From Montifringilla adamsi (lineage: Eukaryota; Chordata; Aves; Passeriformes; Passeridae): 64,000 nucleotides of DNA. The notes under the pieces are model-generated. The model ran no database searches, had not been told where the DNA came from, and saw only the letters and a program-made list of their open reading frames with translations. Made by a program: the position numbers and the translations under genes. The stretch lies in NCBI GenBank assembly GCA_017590115.1, contig JAGGNK010008337.1:930001-994000 (forward strand), in the 5' to 3' direction. This document shows positions 49,353 through 63,210 of the stretch, piece by piece; position 1 is the stretch's first letter, and the number at the start of each line of letters is the position of its first letter.

Positions 49353-52300
49353 GTAAGTACAAGTTTTTACATTTGAAATATAAAGTTACCTGGTGTCATC
49401 ATCACTTCATCTGTGTTGTAATAATGCTTGGTTTTCACCTGACCTTTAGAAATCAGCAGATTCAATTACTTGTAGCATTTGCTGAAGATCCTCCTGGGAT
49501 CTCACCATAAATTATACTGTATTCTACAAATAGATATGACAACACTAATCAGCAAATTAAATGACAGTGATCATTCCTGCAGAGATACTTAAACATCTGA
49601 TTGAGCTGGTAGGTTGGATCTACGCAGCCTTCATCTTCTACAGAGCCACTGCTGTCACGCATAGGAAATGCTGACCTTGCAAGCAGGCACCTGCAGGGTA
49701 CCAAAGATGTCTGATAAAAGAGGGAGCAAAAGCCTGATGCCTCCAAGCAAATGGACATGGATGGATGGCTACTCCAGTCCCTTCGTTAATGTTTTGCTCT
49801 GATATTGCCACGCATTTGACTTTACACAATTATTCCCAGACGGAGCAGGTCTGGACACTTCCTAACACTCTTTTCCCCAGGCATGGGAGAGCCATCATTT
49901 CCCCAGCACCAAGATGCTGCCTCCCTCCAGGCAGTGATTGCCAGGTAGTCCTGAGGCTATTCCTCCTTGAGACATATTCCATAGCCTACCCAACAGCCAT
50001 TTTGCAGTGGATAGGGACTAGATCTTGTCCCACGTCCACCCTCATTGCCCTGTCAAGCTGCAGTAGAATAATACTTGCCAAAACCCCACATCATCATCTG
50101 GCTGTCTGGGACTGTGCTCCATGTGTTGCCCGCACAGTGTGGTTGTATCAAAAATGCTGGGCAGGAAGGGCAGGATGCAGAACTGTGAGGCTGGAAGGTG
50201 CAAAACCAGGTCATGGGGCAAAGGAGACCATTGTTGTGGCCAGGCTTACAGCGCAGAAGGCTGGGGAGGCCTGAGGCCATGGCTCTGCTGGGAAGGTCAG
50301 CCAAATGAGCACTGAGCCATGTCCTGCACTCACAGGCAGTGTCACCTTCATTTGGCCTCGTCCTCCAGCCATTCACTGGAAGCAGGTGCTGCAGGAGAAG
50401 GGCAGCATGGAGCCGAGAGGTGCGACTGCATCCTCCACCACAAGCTGTTATTTTGACAGCTCTATTACAGTCATATAGAAACAACTCCTGGGAAGTGTAA
50501 AGCACTATAAAAAACCAGGCAGGGAAATCATCTGTCCTGCAATATGCCAGCTTTCACTGCAGAAGAGGATGGGATGCCAACGAAGATCCACAATGTGTTC
50601 TTTCTCTGCTTCTTTCTTTGGCCACAGTCAGTTATTGTTCACCCCCAAACCACTATTTCTCCTCTTAAGTCTGTGTGGTTGTCACATCTAATGTTTATTT
50701 CATAGCAGCCCTCTCCCCCAGAAGATTAATTAATTTTTCATACAAGCATGAAGATCTCAGCCCAGCTGAGGTGAAGGGATGAGCAGCCCTTTCTTGAGCT
50801 GTGTTTCTTAGGGAAAAGCCAAAGACATTTATCCCAGGAATCACTAGCTGTGCTCAGAGTTAAGGTGTGGCTCTGCATCCACACAAAGCAGTACAGACCG
50901 TGGGGATACCACAGTGATTTCCTGCCCCAGGGGCCACTGACACAAAATCCAAGCTGCTGCTTGCTGTGCATGTCCATGCCAGGATTTCAGTGAGGGATTT
51001 TGGGAATGCAGGTGCATTTCTTGGTGTAACAAAGTGTCAGATCCCGTACGGACCAAGCTTTACCTCATCTGAAAACCCAGCAGCTCTCAGAAGAGCATGA
51101 GACTCCTGGAGTCACCTCTGCTGCAGCAAATAGGGTCGTGCACTCAGCCTGGTACGAGCTTAAGCAGTGCAGCCCTGCTGGGAGCCCAGCCACATGTTCC
51201 CACTGCTGTGCTCCTTCAGGAGCCTGCAGCATCAGCTGGAGGCCTTGGTCACCAGGAGAGGTCTTTGCTCTGCACACCTGTGGGTGCTAGGAATGCATCT
51301 TCCTAATCCAACAGCGTGCCAGGAGCAGATACACCAGCCACTCTAGCACTGAAAATTCAGTATAAAGTTTCTTTTTTTTTTTCTCTTCTAATCACACATA
51401 GTACTTGGTAGCAGCACCATCTGATAACCCGGCGTAAACAATCCTGCTCATTTGTGTTGCCTCGTTGGCGTTCTCCATAGAGACACACACACGCAAGTTT
51501 TCTCTTTATGTGCCACTCCTCCCACCTTGGGGAAGGAAATTAGAAGTGCTGATGGAGGAGCTCCAGTCACATTTCCTTCCAGCTTCTGGTGGCATCAGCT
51601 CAACAGTGACAGTTTGTAAGGCAAAACAAATGGCTTGTGAAGCCAGGGTGTGTTACGGAGCCCTGCCCAGAAGAAATGCCTGTCAGGTATTCCAGAAATT
51701 CACTGTGGCTTTGGTACGTTTTTGTTTGACAAGAGCTATGCTGCAAAGTTTAGCTTTCACCCTCATTACTGCAAATTATTCCCCCAGCTGAAGTGCCTTT
51801 TCTCTTAGGCAGTACTCTGCAAACTGGTGCTGTACTCCCAATCACCCTTCTGTCAAGGGAATGCCTTCAAGGGCCTCACTCTGCACCTGGCACTTCTTGT
51901 GGAGGAGCCCTTGCAGCAAAAGGAAAGTTTTCAGCCTGAGGAGCAACACCCGAGTGCTGCTGGCAGGAGAATCCTCACTGGAAGCTTAGAGGAGCTGTGA
52001 GTACCACACAGGCTGGCATACCCACCCTCTTTCATCCCTCTGCAAACCAATGATTCCACTAAACACTTGCACAGAAGATCAGGTGTAGGAAGTAACATTG
52101 CATCCTCCTGTAGCAACTCTGGATGCCAGCAGAACGTGATTGGAGTTTGAAACAAAACACAGTTTAATTCATTTGTGCCCTCATTTACTTAAAAACCACA
52201 CGGCTGCGTGGACATTATCAAAGGAGCAGCCCTTGTCCCTTCCTTGCCTTTTTTGTGCACATATTTCTGAGGCAGCACCAGTCCTCTAGGGCCACAGGCT

Positions 52301-54266
52301 TAGCTGGAGCTTTGTGGGAGGCTCGTAGTATACATTAATATTACTATACTAATATTGTAAGGACTACAAAAAATGCCTTCTGCTTTCTCCCTTCCCCCTC
52401 TCCCGTGCCCTCTGTGGTGGATATCATGGCATTGTTCTGAACCTCTACACAGCACCTCTTGTGTCTGGGAATGGTTACAGGAAAAAATCAGGACAAGGCA
52501 GATATTCCAGCTATGGAACACCAAGGAGAATTTCATTTGTCATGAACTGAGTAATTAAAAGTAATTTTTGCATGTTTTGGATGCTGACTTCGGTCAGAGC
52601 ATGAGCTCTGCAAAACGCTTATTTTTATAGTTTTGACGTAAATCATGGAATGTTTTCTTTCTTAATTTGGAACACTTGCCCCAAATGTTCCACGTCTCTG
52701 TAGAGAAATCCAGGCTCTTTTCTTCCTGATGACATCCATCCATCCATTAAAGTCCCAGGGTTGGCTACCCAAGTTGTTTGGCTGGACTGAACACAGGACT
52801 GAGGCATCTTTTAAAAGCGGTAACTTCCAGCAGTCTTCACAGACCACTGATTCCAAGATGCAAGTTTTGCTGTCTAAAATCTGCCTTCTTCTTTGCAGAA
52901 GTGCCACGGGTCATTTGCTTAATAAAACAAGCCAGCCTCCTCCCCCAAGCCCGGCACATACACAAAAATAATTTCCTTGGTTATATTTTTCTCTGGGGAT
53001 GTTTAAACTGTCAGCTTTGCTGAGCTACATTCTCCCCTCTCATTCTTTCTCATGGGTGATGTCCTGTCACAGGGGACTCGGTGCAAAGTCACATTTTGAA
53101 ATTTTCCAGAGGATTTAATATTAATGCATGTATAAAAAGACCTGCAAAATCTTTCTCTTTTGAAATTATCATATTCTATCGATAGTTGCTAGAGCTGGAG
53201 TGGTTCAGCTTTGGCAAATAGCTGGAAATATAAGAAGCAAACACTTCTGATCCCAGGGTTACATGGATGTATCATTTTTCAGATCAGTCACTGTCTCAGG
53301 GTATGGGCACGCGTTCATTGGCTCACTCACACTGAGATCCATTTGAAATTACCCCGTGTGATTGGAACCGCTTTGTGTCGAACGAGTAGCTCTCTGTTTC
53401 CAGTTGTATCTCCTCTTATCCATGGAAAGTCCTACTTGGCCAACAACAATAAACTCTTGGAAATGATCGCACACATCCCGAAACCTCTGCAAGCGAACGT
53501 GGGAAAAGCAGAAGCTTTAGTTGTGTTTAACCTAGGACACTGGCTAAGAATCAATCACTGTAATGGATAGCAATGCAGAAATGTCAGCCCACAGGGCCTG
53601 TCTCATATGGATGCACATTTGAGAGTTTCTCACATTTGCAGTTTCAGCTGTCATCCTCTGCAGCCACCCACAGCCAGAAGTAACGGTGTGAGATCACCAC
53701 CAACACCCTCACACTGACACTTGGGCTCAGTGTTTAGTATCCATGATAAGCCATCAGTTAAAATCCACGGCAATTCAACTCTCAAAACACTTGAAATGAT
53801 TAATAATTAAAAGCTGCCTAGATAGGAATGTGACATGCCAAAATGTTGGCTAGCACAGGCAGCTTGGCACAACGATTTGCATTACAGCCTTTTCATCAGT
53901 TACAATAAATGAATGTGGTAGAATGTCTCCTCCACTATTAAATATGCTAGGGGTTTTTTTTTTGGCTCACATATGGCAGAAATATCATTGTGGCAGTAGG
54001 AATGGTGTTGGCAGACCTGTGCCTAAACTGTGTGTTGATGCCTGTGCTTCTTGCCTTACAAGTCTCCTGTAGGGAGAGCAGGGATTTAGCGCGGATGCCG
54101 CCACCGTGATCACGAGTGCCTGGCTGTCAGCGTGCCTGGATGGGCTCCATCTGCAATCAAAGCCACACTGTGGCTCCCACAGAAAGCTGCCTGGGAGGGG
54201 GATGTGTTTTATTGTAAGACGAGTCCTGCTCCCGCTGTAACTTGTGGCAAATTGCAATTTTGCCAG

Positions 54267-54312
54267 GAAAAGCAGGATCAGGCGCTGTTGGCTGATGCCC
54301 GTGTTTCTGCTG
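54267..54312 (+). other. Candidate short exon, plus strand
   Basis: The acceptor ends GCAATTTTGCCAG and the donor is CTGCTG|GTAAGG. One open frame reads EKQDQALLADARVSA, a coding-like composition, but the segment is only 46 bases and no partner exon is found nearby. Low weight. Confidence 0.12.
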
Positions 54313-57300
54313 GTAAGGAATGCTAGCCAGAAAACCCAAAATGGTTGTATAGAAACATCCTCTGACTGGTTTTCCCCCATTTTATAGAAATACTGCATGC
54401 TTTAAATCAATTACCTGTCTTCTATAGCTCCCCGTGTTGGTGGTTTTGCAGCCTGCACTGTTTTAGGGTTGCTCACCCTGATTTTACTGTAGGTGCTATG
54501 ATGCTGATTAATTTTTTTTTGCAAGTATCATCTCCTTGAGTCATGTGAAAACAGTTTCCATTTCACAGCTCAGGAATGGTCCACATCTGCTGCTGGTCAA
54601 GGAAGGTTGCAAGCATGCAACCGGTAACTGCTGTAAGCACCAGTAATATTAGTGGGGATAATTCTTGTAATTACAAACGAAAATGAAGTTTTTATTTAAA
54701 GGAGGCTTTATGAATGTCCCAGTTTAGGTTTTGAGTGGGTGGTAGTACAGAGGAAGAAACCACCTCCTGTCCTAGTGGACACCAGTGCTCCAGCACCCCG
54801 CAGTGTACACGTCACACTGATTTACACCACACCGACAGACTTAGCATCCCTACAAACCTGGTCCCAATTCTGAGGACTGAAATAAGAAATTAATTTGAGT
54901 GGCTGATATTGAATTCTGATCCTCCAACACTTGCATTTGTCCCAGCATCCTCACCATCTGCATCCACGATGCTGCGGGGTTGCTGGAAGACGACGTGGTT
55001 TGGACCAGATCCTCCTCCTGGCTGGGGGCAAGCACTGCATTATTTTCATTCCACTATCTGAAGGAGGCAGATCTGGTGGCAATTTAAGAATCATACATTA
55101 TCACAGGCTATGAAAAGAATAATTTATGCCCTTGAGCATTTCTCAGATCTTTCAGCAAAATCAGACATCTAAAGGAAAATCTGGTTCTTTGGAGAGCCAC
55201 AGGGATGAGTAATGCACCCAAGAGGAGTTGGGGTTTAGACATGAAGGGATTAGCATGCTCCACCAGTGTGGTTTTGTCCTCTCAGACACACTCAGGCACA
55301 TCATGTTTCCTTGTTTCATAACAGCCATCTGGATGTGAAAATGGGAAGATGGGAGCTTGTTCTGTGGCTCTGGTTTGTCTTCCACGGGCCACACGTCACC
55401 TTTTGCAGAGGGCTGAGGGCTGCCTTTTGTGCTGGGAGCTCGCAGCACTTCTGCTTCCCTCTGACACACAGTGCCACAGACTGCAACAGCCCTTGGAGCC
55501 TGGAGCTCTGAAAGAGGGGAAACCCTCCAGGAACACCTCACCCCGTGTGATCACATCATCCAGAATGCTTTCGTGCTGGGCTGGAACCTGCTGCTCTGCT
55601 GGGCATTTGTCAAGCAGTCCATGGATAAAATTCCCAGTGCTCCCCCAGGATCTTGTTGCCTTTGTGCAAGGAGTCACTAAAATAGCTTTGCCTCTGTTGG
55701 CATTCACCTTCTGCTAGGATAACCTCTCCCCCCCAAAAAGCAACCCCAAAGCTGCCCATTAATTGCTACAGCACTGACAATTCCTACAGCGCTGGAGGGA
55801 TCTACCTGCAGCTCCTTGAGCGTGTGACACTGGGCAGTCACCATGACACAGGTGACCTAAGGCAAATCCCAGATGATCTAATTATTAAAAAATAAATAAA
55901 TAGCCCCTCTCCCTCCCTGCCTTACAGGAACAATACCCTGAGTTTGTGTGAAGGCAGGCTTTCCAGTTCATCTCCCTCACTGAACGTTTGATAGTTCATT
56001 TAAAAGAAAGAAAAAAAACCAAACAGAGCAGAGGGTTCCCTCGTGGAATGTAAGACCTCCAAAGGACTTTTGGCAGCATCTGGAGATATTATTAAGTTTT
56101 CAGACTAGGTATGCATAGCACAATAATTAGGTCCCCTGAAGAGACCCCAGTAATTGATGGAATTTTAAGATATCTATTATGAAAGTATGAAATGGCTCTT
56201 CATAAAAAACAGTATTGGATTTTTCACTCTTTATTCCACATTGGCTAAAATCAATATGAATATGTGGCTAGTGAATTCTGACACTTGAAGAAGTTTGTGG
56301 CACAAAGAGCTCACAACACTGGGTACTAATTGCTGTGGAGCTAACAAGGGGATCAAGAGCCCTGTGGTATGAGCACTGGATTAGACAGACTGCTCAAGAA
56401 ATACCCTTTGTATTTCTTTAGGAAATAGTGAAGAACTTGCCTTCTGGAACAAAAAGCTGTAAGTGTTATTTTGTAGAGCTGGCCTTTTACTTTTGGCAGT
56501 GCTCCAGAGTGCCGAAAAACCAAGTGAGCAGGGAAGAAACAGGACGTGCAGTGTGCATCGGCATTGCCAACAGAGATCAGACATCAGACAGTTCTCCGCA
56601 TTTTGGGACTGAGCTGGAAGCAGCCACTCAGGCAGAGGCAGGAGTGGGATCTGGATCTGCCCGGGCCTCCTGACCACTGTCCTGTGCTGGGGACAGCCAG
56701 GCTGCCCCTCGCTCCCTCCCCTGGTGCCAGCCGAGGCTGCTCTGCCAGCAGAGGGGAAAGGCTGGGGAAGGACAGCGCAGCGCGAGGGGAAGGCAGCGAC
56801 CTGCAGGAGCAATCCTTTGTACAGAAACACACTCCTCATTTCACATGCAGGTCAGGTGCTGGCTTTCGTACAGCTGTTTTTAAGGTAGTGCTGTGTTTTG
56901 ACAAAGAGGTTGCTGCAGCATCTCAGTGAAAATGGAGAAAAGAGGTATTTAACTCTATTAGCTCCATGAAGCAAGATAATGATAATTGTGTCAAATTCAC
57001 CTTAACGCACGGTGAAGCAGGGCCAGTTAAACTACAAGACTTTTACCACTGTGTGTTACATCAGCAAATGCCTGTCCCTGTGCCCTGGACCCCTTCTGGC
57101 ACCACTGGCACCCCCTGCCCAAAGCCAGCCCCAGTATGAGGTGAGGAGCTGCAGCTTTCCTCAAATAGTTGAGAACAGCAGCATTTCCATGGAGAGCCAG
57201 ATAATTTTCCTCTCATTAGTTACCTTGACACAAGAAAGTTATCACAGCTCCCCAGTCTGTCACTGGTCTGAGGGAGCAGGAGTTTTGAAACAGATACGGG

Positions 57301-58495
57301 TTTTAAATGATGGCAATAGAAAACAGTTGCTTTTTCTGGAAAGGGAGAGCAAACGCCCAAAGCTGGATTTCTTCGGGAAAAGCAGAGCAATTATTTTGTT
57401 GCTACCAAGGTGATACCAGGGTGTTCTCTTCCTATTTCTAGACCCCTAATATAATAAAAGGAGCTGATAGCAGCAAGATGCAGGAGCTACGCACTGGTGA
57501 AGGCTCCCATGCACCGAGCAATGGGGTCCTGTGCCACAGAGGCAGACAGGGCTCCTCAGCACTGCAGGGCACAGGCTGGGCTGCCACAGCCCAGTGGCAT
57601 TCCATGGCACCACCCCACCTGTGGTACCAGCACAGGTGATGGCCTGTGCCACTCTGCCCCATCCCCAGCCCTGCCTGGGGCTCCCCAACCCCAGCACTTC
57701 CACAGGGGCAGGAAAACCTCTCCCTCCCCTCCTCTGCAGCCGGGCCTGGCAGCTGCCTGCAGGTTGTGAGCATGGCACAGAAGGCAGCAGTGGCATGGAG
57801 GGGCCCTGTGGTCGCTTGCAGCCCATAAATCAGGGCAGCAAAGAGCCCTGCTGACGGCTGGGCTGCGGTCTTGGGTTAACGATCAGAGGGAGGCTCTGCG
57901 GCAGCACAGCCAAAGCAGAGTGTGATATTTATTTACTGAAAGGAATACAGGCTCTTTCCTACTTCTACAAGTCCCTTCCCATCAGGAGAGGCTTTTCACC
58001 CAGCTCGAGGAACGGAGCTCTCTGCAGAGATCGCCGCACTCCCGGATGGAGATGTGCACGCCACAGCCACGGCTCCTCCTCGCTGGAGCTGCCTCAGCTG
58101 CTGCCCGAGGCTGCCAGGCTGCCTCTGTGTCAGAGATGATCTTACCACAGGCTGCACAGCCTGCCTCTGCCTCCCACCAGGGAGTTCATCTGCTCTGCTC
58201 AGCTGGTGGCGAGCTGCAAGAGCACTTGGGTTGAGTTTATTTATTGCTGAGGGCTCCTGGGGTGGCACAGTTTGGCTGATTTACACCCTTGGAGAGAGGG
58301 GACTCGTTTTCTGGGAGACATCCCATACGGCTGAATCACCATTCAGGGTTACTTTACTGACCCTGGCAATTACGAGGACATTAGAAAGCCTTTCCAAGGG
58401 GAATCACAGCCTTGGGGCGATCACATGTGAAAGTGCCCTCCTGGGGGAAAAAAACCCTAGAAGAAAAGCACATTATACTAAGAGCAGCAGATCTT

Positions 58496-58532
58496 AAGGC
58501 CATGAGATGCTGTGAGATCATCCGGTCTGGCC
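58496..58532 (+). repeat. Fragment of an old dispersed repeat, copy 2
   Basis: Partner of the block at 43,514-43,549 in the same orientation, with the core GAGATGCTGTGAGATCATCC. Similarity fades on both sides, as expected for two old independent insertions and not for a recent segmental duplication. Confidence 0.45.
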
Positions 58533-59549
58533 TGTCCATCACAGTCCCTGTGCTGCATCCACACTGACCACATGGTGCAAGTAGCTGCTGTGGCACCATC
58601 CCACGCAGTGCATCATCCCCTCTTCCTGTCAGTGCTCACAATCCATCATCTCTGCTGTGTGTTTGCAGAAAGAAAATAAAGAAGAATTTGATGTGTCTAA
58701 CTCACTTGCCTCTGGCTTCCATCTGGCAGCTGGTGTTCTGCCTTTCCAGCAGCCTCTGGTGGTTTTTCTGTGAAGCCCAGCTTTCAGCTCTTGGTCTATA
58801 GCCCAGGGACTGCACAGGGCCAGTTTTTCTGTGCATTCTCCTGAAAATGTGGAACAAAACATGGACAGGGTGGTGTTTCCCAGCTGTAACCTCTTTCCCA
58901 GCTGAAGGCAACTCACCTGCCCTGCTCACAGCATCAGATCAGTGCAGCAACACTTGCCAGCTAAATGTCATCTTTCCCAACAACAACGTTTGACTCACAC
59001 CTCCCCTTTTTTTTTCCTCTTTTTAAATTATTTTATCCCCCTTACCCAGCCCATAATCACTTATTTGAACAGGCCAATTATCCCACAGCAGCTCATGACA
59101 CTAATTACATTGCAGTTCTCAGCAGTGGAAGTAGCCAGGATCTCCTGCTCATCAGCCAGGCTTCTTCCACTGATACAGCAGCAGGCTTTACATTTCTTCT
59201 CTTCACATTCATCAGGCTGGCTTCAGTTTGTTCTGAATTAGAGCTTGGCTTCCCCAGTGCTGCTTAAAGCCTTCTACCTGGAGGGGAATCCAGCTGTAAG
59301 GATTAGGACCTCTTACCACAGTCTTCCCACTGTGCTTTGCAGCCCACAATTCCAAAAATCCCAGCCCTATGAAATCCTATTAATTATACAGTAGTTAATA
59401 GATTGCCTCCAATATTTTCTTTCTTACTGTCTGCAGGCCGAACACTTGGATTTCTCATTTCTTTGGTGTTTTTCCCTCAGATCCTCCTTTTGATCACGCT
59501 ACCCCCACGATACTGATCCTGAGGCACCTGTAAACTGAGCCTCTAAACT

Positions 59550-59729
59550 CTCCCACTGAGAAAAAGTACAATGGAACTACACTTGGGAAAGCAGCACAAG
59601 CCCCAGGCCTTTCCAGCTGTCTGTCCCAGCAGATACCTTCTCTCTACCTCCCACTGAGAAAAAGTACAATGGAGCAGCACAAGCCCCAGGCCTTTCCAGC
59701 TGTCTGTCCCAGCAGATACCTTCTCTCTA
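59550..59729. repeat. Tandem duplication, units of about 98 and 82 bases
   Basis: A block beginning CTCCCACTGAGAAAAAGTAC and ending ACCTTCTCTCTA occurs twice in tandem, starting at 59,550 and 59,648. The second copy lacks about 16 bases just after AATGGA; otherwise the copies are almost identical. This points to a recent duplication followed by, or created together with, a small deletion. Confidence 0.95.
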
Positions 59730-60880
59730 GAGGACCATTTTGAATTCCTTGTTGCAGTTGGCTTCCTTAACTTCACTAGTGACCATCACCTGCTGCTTTT
59801 TGAATGTGGCTTTGATTTCCTGCTTTGGCCCTTTTGCTGAGCAGCTCTTCCTTCTCCTACTGCTGAGCCCTGAAAAAAAGAGTAAGGGCAGGGAGGGGCC
59901 AGGTCTGATGATGGACAAGGGAGTCCTGCTCTGTGAGAGCTTGGGCTGGCAGACTGGCTGTGCAGCTCCTGCACACAGGGCTCTCCCAGCCTCCAAGGGT
60001 ATGATATGGCCCTCGGGGTTTAAACCCCACTCATGCCTTTCAAAGGCACAGCTGCTTACCTCAGAATTGCTTCCTTGGCTTCAAGAGCATGCCCAGGTTT
60101 TAGGGGGCTGGTTGTCCAGCCCTTCAGCCTGCTCATCCACTACAAATTCTCTGTCAGACCCACAGCTCTGCTTTCAGCTCTGTTCCTCCCTCGCCCAGCC
60201 TCATCCTGTGCTGAGTCCATCCCGTGTGTCAGACCCCATTTCCCTCCTCGTGAGCCATTTGACTCCAGCTGCCTCAGAGACTTTATTTTAACAGGTATAT
60301 CCCTCAGTGCCCTGCATTCATATACCTGCTTATCTCTTCTCCCAGAGAGAATTCTGTACATTGTGAATTAAATAGGGGAAGGGAAGTCAAAAGCCAAAGG
60401 AATAGATTTCCTTTTCAATGCTCTCAGTGGCAGGCCCTGCAAAGGTATATTTCACAGCACATATATAACTGAATGGGTGATGAGTGAAACAGCTGGGGCA
60501 GTGGAACAGACGTACAGGTGCTGTAATTTGTTGAGACAGTTTATTGGTAGGGCTGGAAATCACGTCCCAGCTCTCCTGCCAAAGCCTTCCTGTAAACCAA
60601 CGCATTTTCTTACCAGTTCACTGGCTCCTGCACACTGCTTTTTGTTTCCCATTGTTTCAGAGCAGCAGCAAGTGCTCATTGTGCTGGGAGGGCAGGGGCT
60701 GGAAGCACAGGCATGTGCAATTTCTTCTTCTTGGTGTGAACACAAAAGCCTGCAGGGAAATTTCCCTGCCTGTTCCTGGCACTGCCCCTCCTGCAGCAAA
60801 GGGCTCAGGGTAAGGTCTCCTGAGTCAACTGAGGCTCCTGAGTCAACGAACGGAGAAAACTGGCCTTGTGTTAAGAAATT

Positions 60881-60886
60881 TTTATT
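60881..60886 (-). terminator. Distal poly(A) signal of gene B
   Basis: TTTATT on plus reads AATAAA on the minus strand, followed 15-35 bases later by a T/GT-rich stretch (GTTTTCTCCGTTCGTT) suited to cleavage-factor binding. Cleavage would fall near 60,860-60,870. Confidence 0.5.
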
Positions 60887-61665
60887 TGTCCTTTGGATCT
60901 GTAATGTAAGCACATAAAATTACAAGTGGAAGAAACATCATGCCACAAAATTGCATAGAATTTTTACAAAAATGTGAATTATGCCTCTGAAACAATCATA
61001 GATTGAGGAACCAAAAAAATATGTACATGTTAACTGGAATATTTCATCCTACTCTGAAAGCAAATCATCAAGGACTAATCAATCACAGACACTATTAATA
61101 CAATGTACAAGAGCAACACTGATTTCAAAGAAAGGCAAGCAATGATGTCCCTTTAGTTATCTGTCAGTGAATGTTTAGCTAATACATGAGCATTAATTAA
61201 CATAATTATGAACATGTTAAGTCTAAAATGTCTGGCCTTCATTAGAATTTTTAAAATTCTGTTTATACTGCCAAAACCAAGCTATTTTCAGTAGTGTAAA
61301 GATATCTGAAGTGCACGACCTAGTTTAATATAGACAGCTCTATTCTATACAGCAGAAAGTCCACAATACAGCATTTCCACACATTCAACACGGAACAAGG
61401 CAAATACATAAAAGGCACAAGACTTGCACATCATAAAGACCCTTTTTTCATTATCTTACTCTAGTTCAAGTAATATCAATATTAAATGATATTGGTTTCA
61501 CCGAAATAGTTTGAACGATGCAAGATGTACAGGGTTACACACTACCTTACACCTGCAGAAAGTGGCACTGTACAGATATAAAAAAATGTGAGTACAGGAA
61601 ATGGTCAAATACAAACGTACTGTAAAATGACTACAGCTGATAGTATAGTTAACCCAACCAGTCTA

Positions 61666-61671
61666 TTTATT
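61666..61671 (-). terminator. Possible proximal poly(A) signal
   Basis: AATAAA on the minus strand within the putative 3' UTR. Use cannot be judged from sequence. Confidence 0.25.
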
Positions 61672-61853
61672 TCTTATTAAATATAAATAAAAGGTTAATT
61701 GGCATTTGCCCGAGTTTCTCTGAGGACTGTGGCGAAGTCCTGGCTCCCCTGAAGTCCGAGGTTCAGAGGAGCCAGGATTTTCCCAAAAAGCCTGCGCTGT
61801 ACAACGGTTCTGTGATGCAACAGTTTCAGTTTTAGTATGAACACTGCTATCAG

Positions 61854-61859
61854 TTTATT
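61854..61859 (-). terminator. Possible proximal poly(A) signal
   Basis: AATAAA on the minus strand (context CAAGAATAAACTG) within the putative 3' UTR. Confidence 0.25.
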
Positions 61860-62221
61860 CTTGTAATAATTTAGAACAACACGTCATTTTAACTTTATAA
61901 AATGCAGCATTAAATCTCGACTCTACACTTTCAATGAGTGATTAAGATTGATTTCAAAGTGCAAAACTAGGATTAGCAGAGGAGTCACCTTTCCTAGCGT
62001 TAGGATGAAAGTCAGATTTTTGAATTTCATGTGCACTGATTTCATCATCATAAACCAGAACAGTTTAATTCAAAATACGATCTCCAAACAATGTGCAATT
62101 TTTCTTTCTTTCTGTTCTAAGTTTAAAAAGGAAACATCAAAATACTGTTTGTTTTCCAAGATTTGAACTTATATATATACACACACCATTATTTAACCGA
62201 AAACTTAAACTTGATTTGTAT

Positions 62222-62227
62222 TTTATT
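62222..62227 (-). terminator. Possible proximal poly(A) signal
   Basis: AATAAA on the minus strand, in a very AT-rich context where such hexamers are frequent by chance. Confidence 0.2.
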
Positions 62228-63139
62228 GCTTAAATTTAAATAAAATAAGTTACTTTAAGTAGTAAATCCTGAGGGAATGGAAGTAAGGTAACTCAACTGT
62301 TACGATGTGTTCAAATGCCTCCCTATGAATCGACTGCTTTCTCCGACTGCCGTTGAACCCCAGCTAAGGCCCTGATCTTGCCAGCGTGGATGTGAACGTT
62401 ATTCCAGCCCAGCTCCTGGCCCAGTGGTGGAGCAGAACCCAGCTCTGCAGGATCAAGTGCCTCGAGGCCAGCCTGGGGCTTCTCAGCTGTTTCTGCCTCG
62501 CCCCAAGGGGAGGATCGCGCACTGGCCCAGGTACCAATCCCAGCTCGTCCGAGGTGTTTCCTGATTTCTGCTGGGGTGGGAATCCAGAGAACAGCATTTC
62601 TTTACCTTTTCAAATATCCTGACTTTCACAATGTGTCTCTGTCGTCTGATAGAAATTTCCCAGAATGTGCTGTTACTTCTCTCATGCCTATCATACAGTA
62701 CGCTAACTTTGATTGTTCTTATTTTAACAAGTCAGTCAAACAGATTAATAGACATTTTTAAATAATAGTGGTCAGGTTTTTATACTTCACTTTTAAATTT
62801 TAGACCTTAGTAAAACTGAACCTCAGTCTTAAAAATAATGGAAGATTCTGTTAGATTTCAAATACTGTAGTCCTAAACATTTTATAATCCTATCAAATTC
62901 AGTAAGCTTAAAATATGATACTTAAAATCAATACTTTCGAGTCTGCAAAATATATATCAAATTTATATTCTAAAACTACTTTGATTTACACCACTAACAC
63001 CACAAAAAGAATTCTATGATTCCATGATTATTGTATAGCAGTATAACCCAGATGTTAGCTCTCGGAAAGATTCTCCCTACTCACGGATCCCTGAAACATT
63101 TCATTTGGCCAAGAGACCACATCAGCTCCAAATAGCAAC

Positions 63140-63210
63140 GTGCTGTGTGTGCATACAGACAGATGTGTGTGCACATATATATATATATGTATATATATAC
63201 AAACATATAT
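63140..63210. repeat. CA/TA microsatellite
   Basis: TGTGTGTGCATACAGACAG-type units lead into an interrupted (AT)n run of about 30 bases. The short frames of tyrosine and isoleucine that it creates on both strands are artefacts. Confidence 0.85.

Larger units (their letters stand above)
39613..60864. other. Intergenic DNA, no supported gene
   Basis: Alternating AT-rich and GC-richer patches (41.58-41.88, 50.2-50.4, 56.5-56.83, 57.48-57.8 and 58.0-58.24 kb), without a coherent coding exon. Two related fragments of an old repeat (43.51 and 58.50 kb), a partial tandem duplication (59.55-59.73 kb) and a few splice-site-bounded short candidates (49.18-49.35 and 54.27-54.31 kb) are noted separately. 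The longest frames (183 codons at 59,740-60,291 plus, 169 at 49,765-50,274 plus, 157 at 42,462-42,935 minus) look like chance. Confidence 0.5.

Noticed and set aside
59740..60291. 183-codon plus-strand frame
   Set aside because: Leucine- and serine-rich composition typical of pyrimidine-rich noncoding DNA. It lies beyond the 3' end of gene B, with no exon signals.
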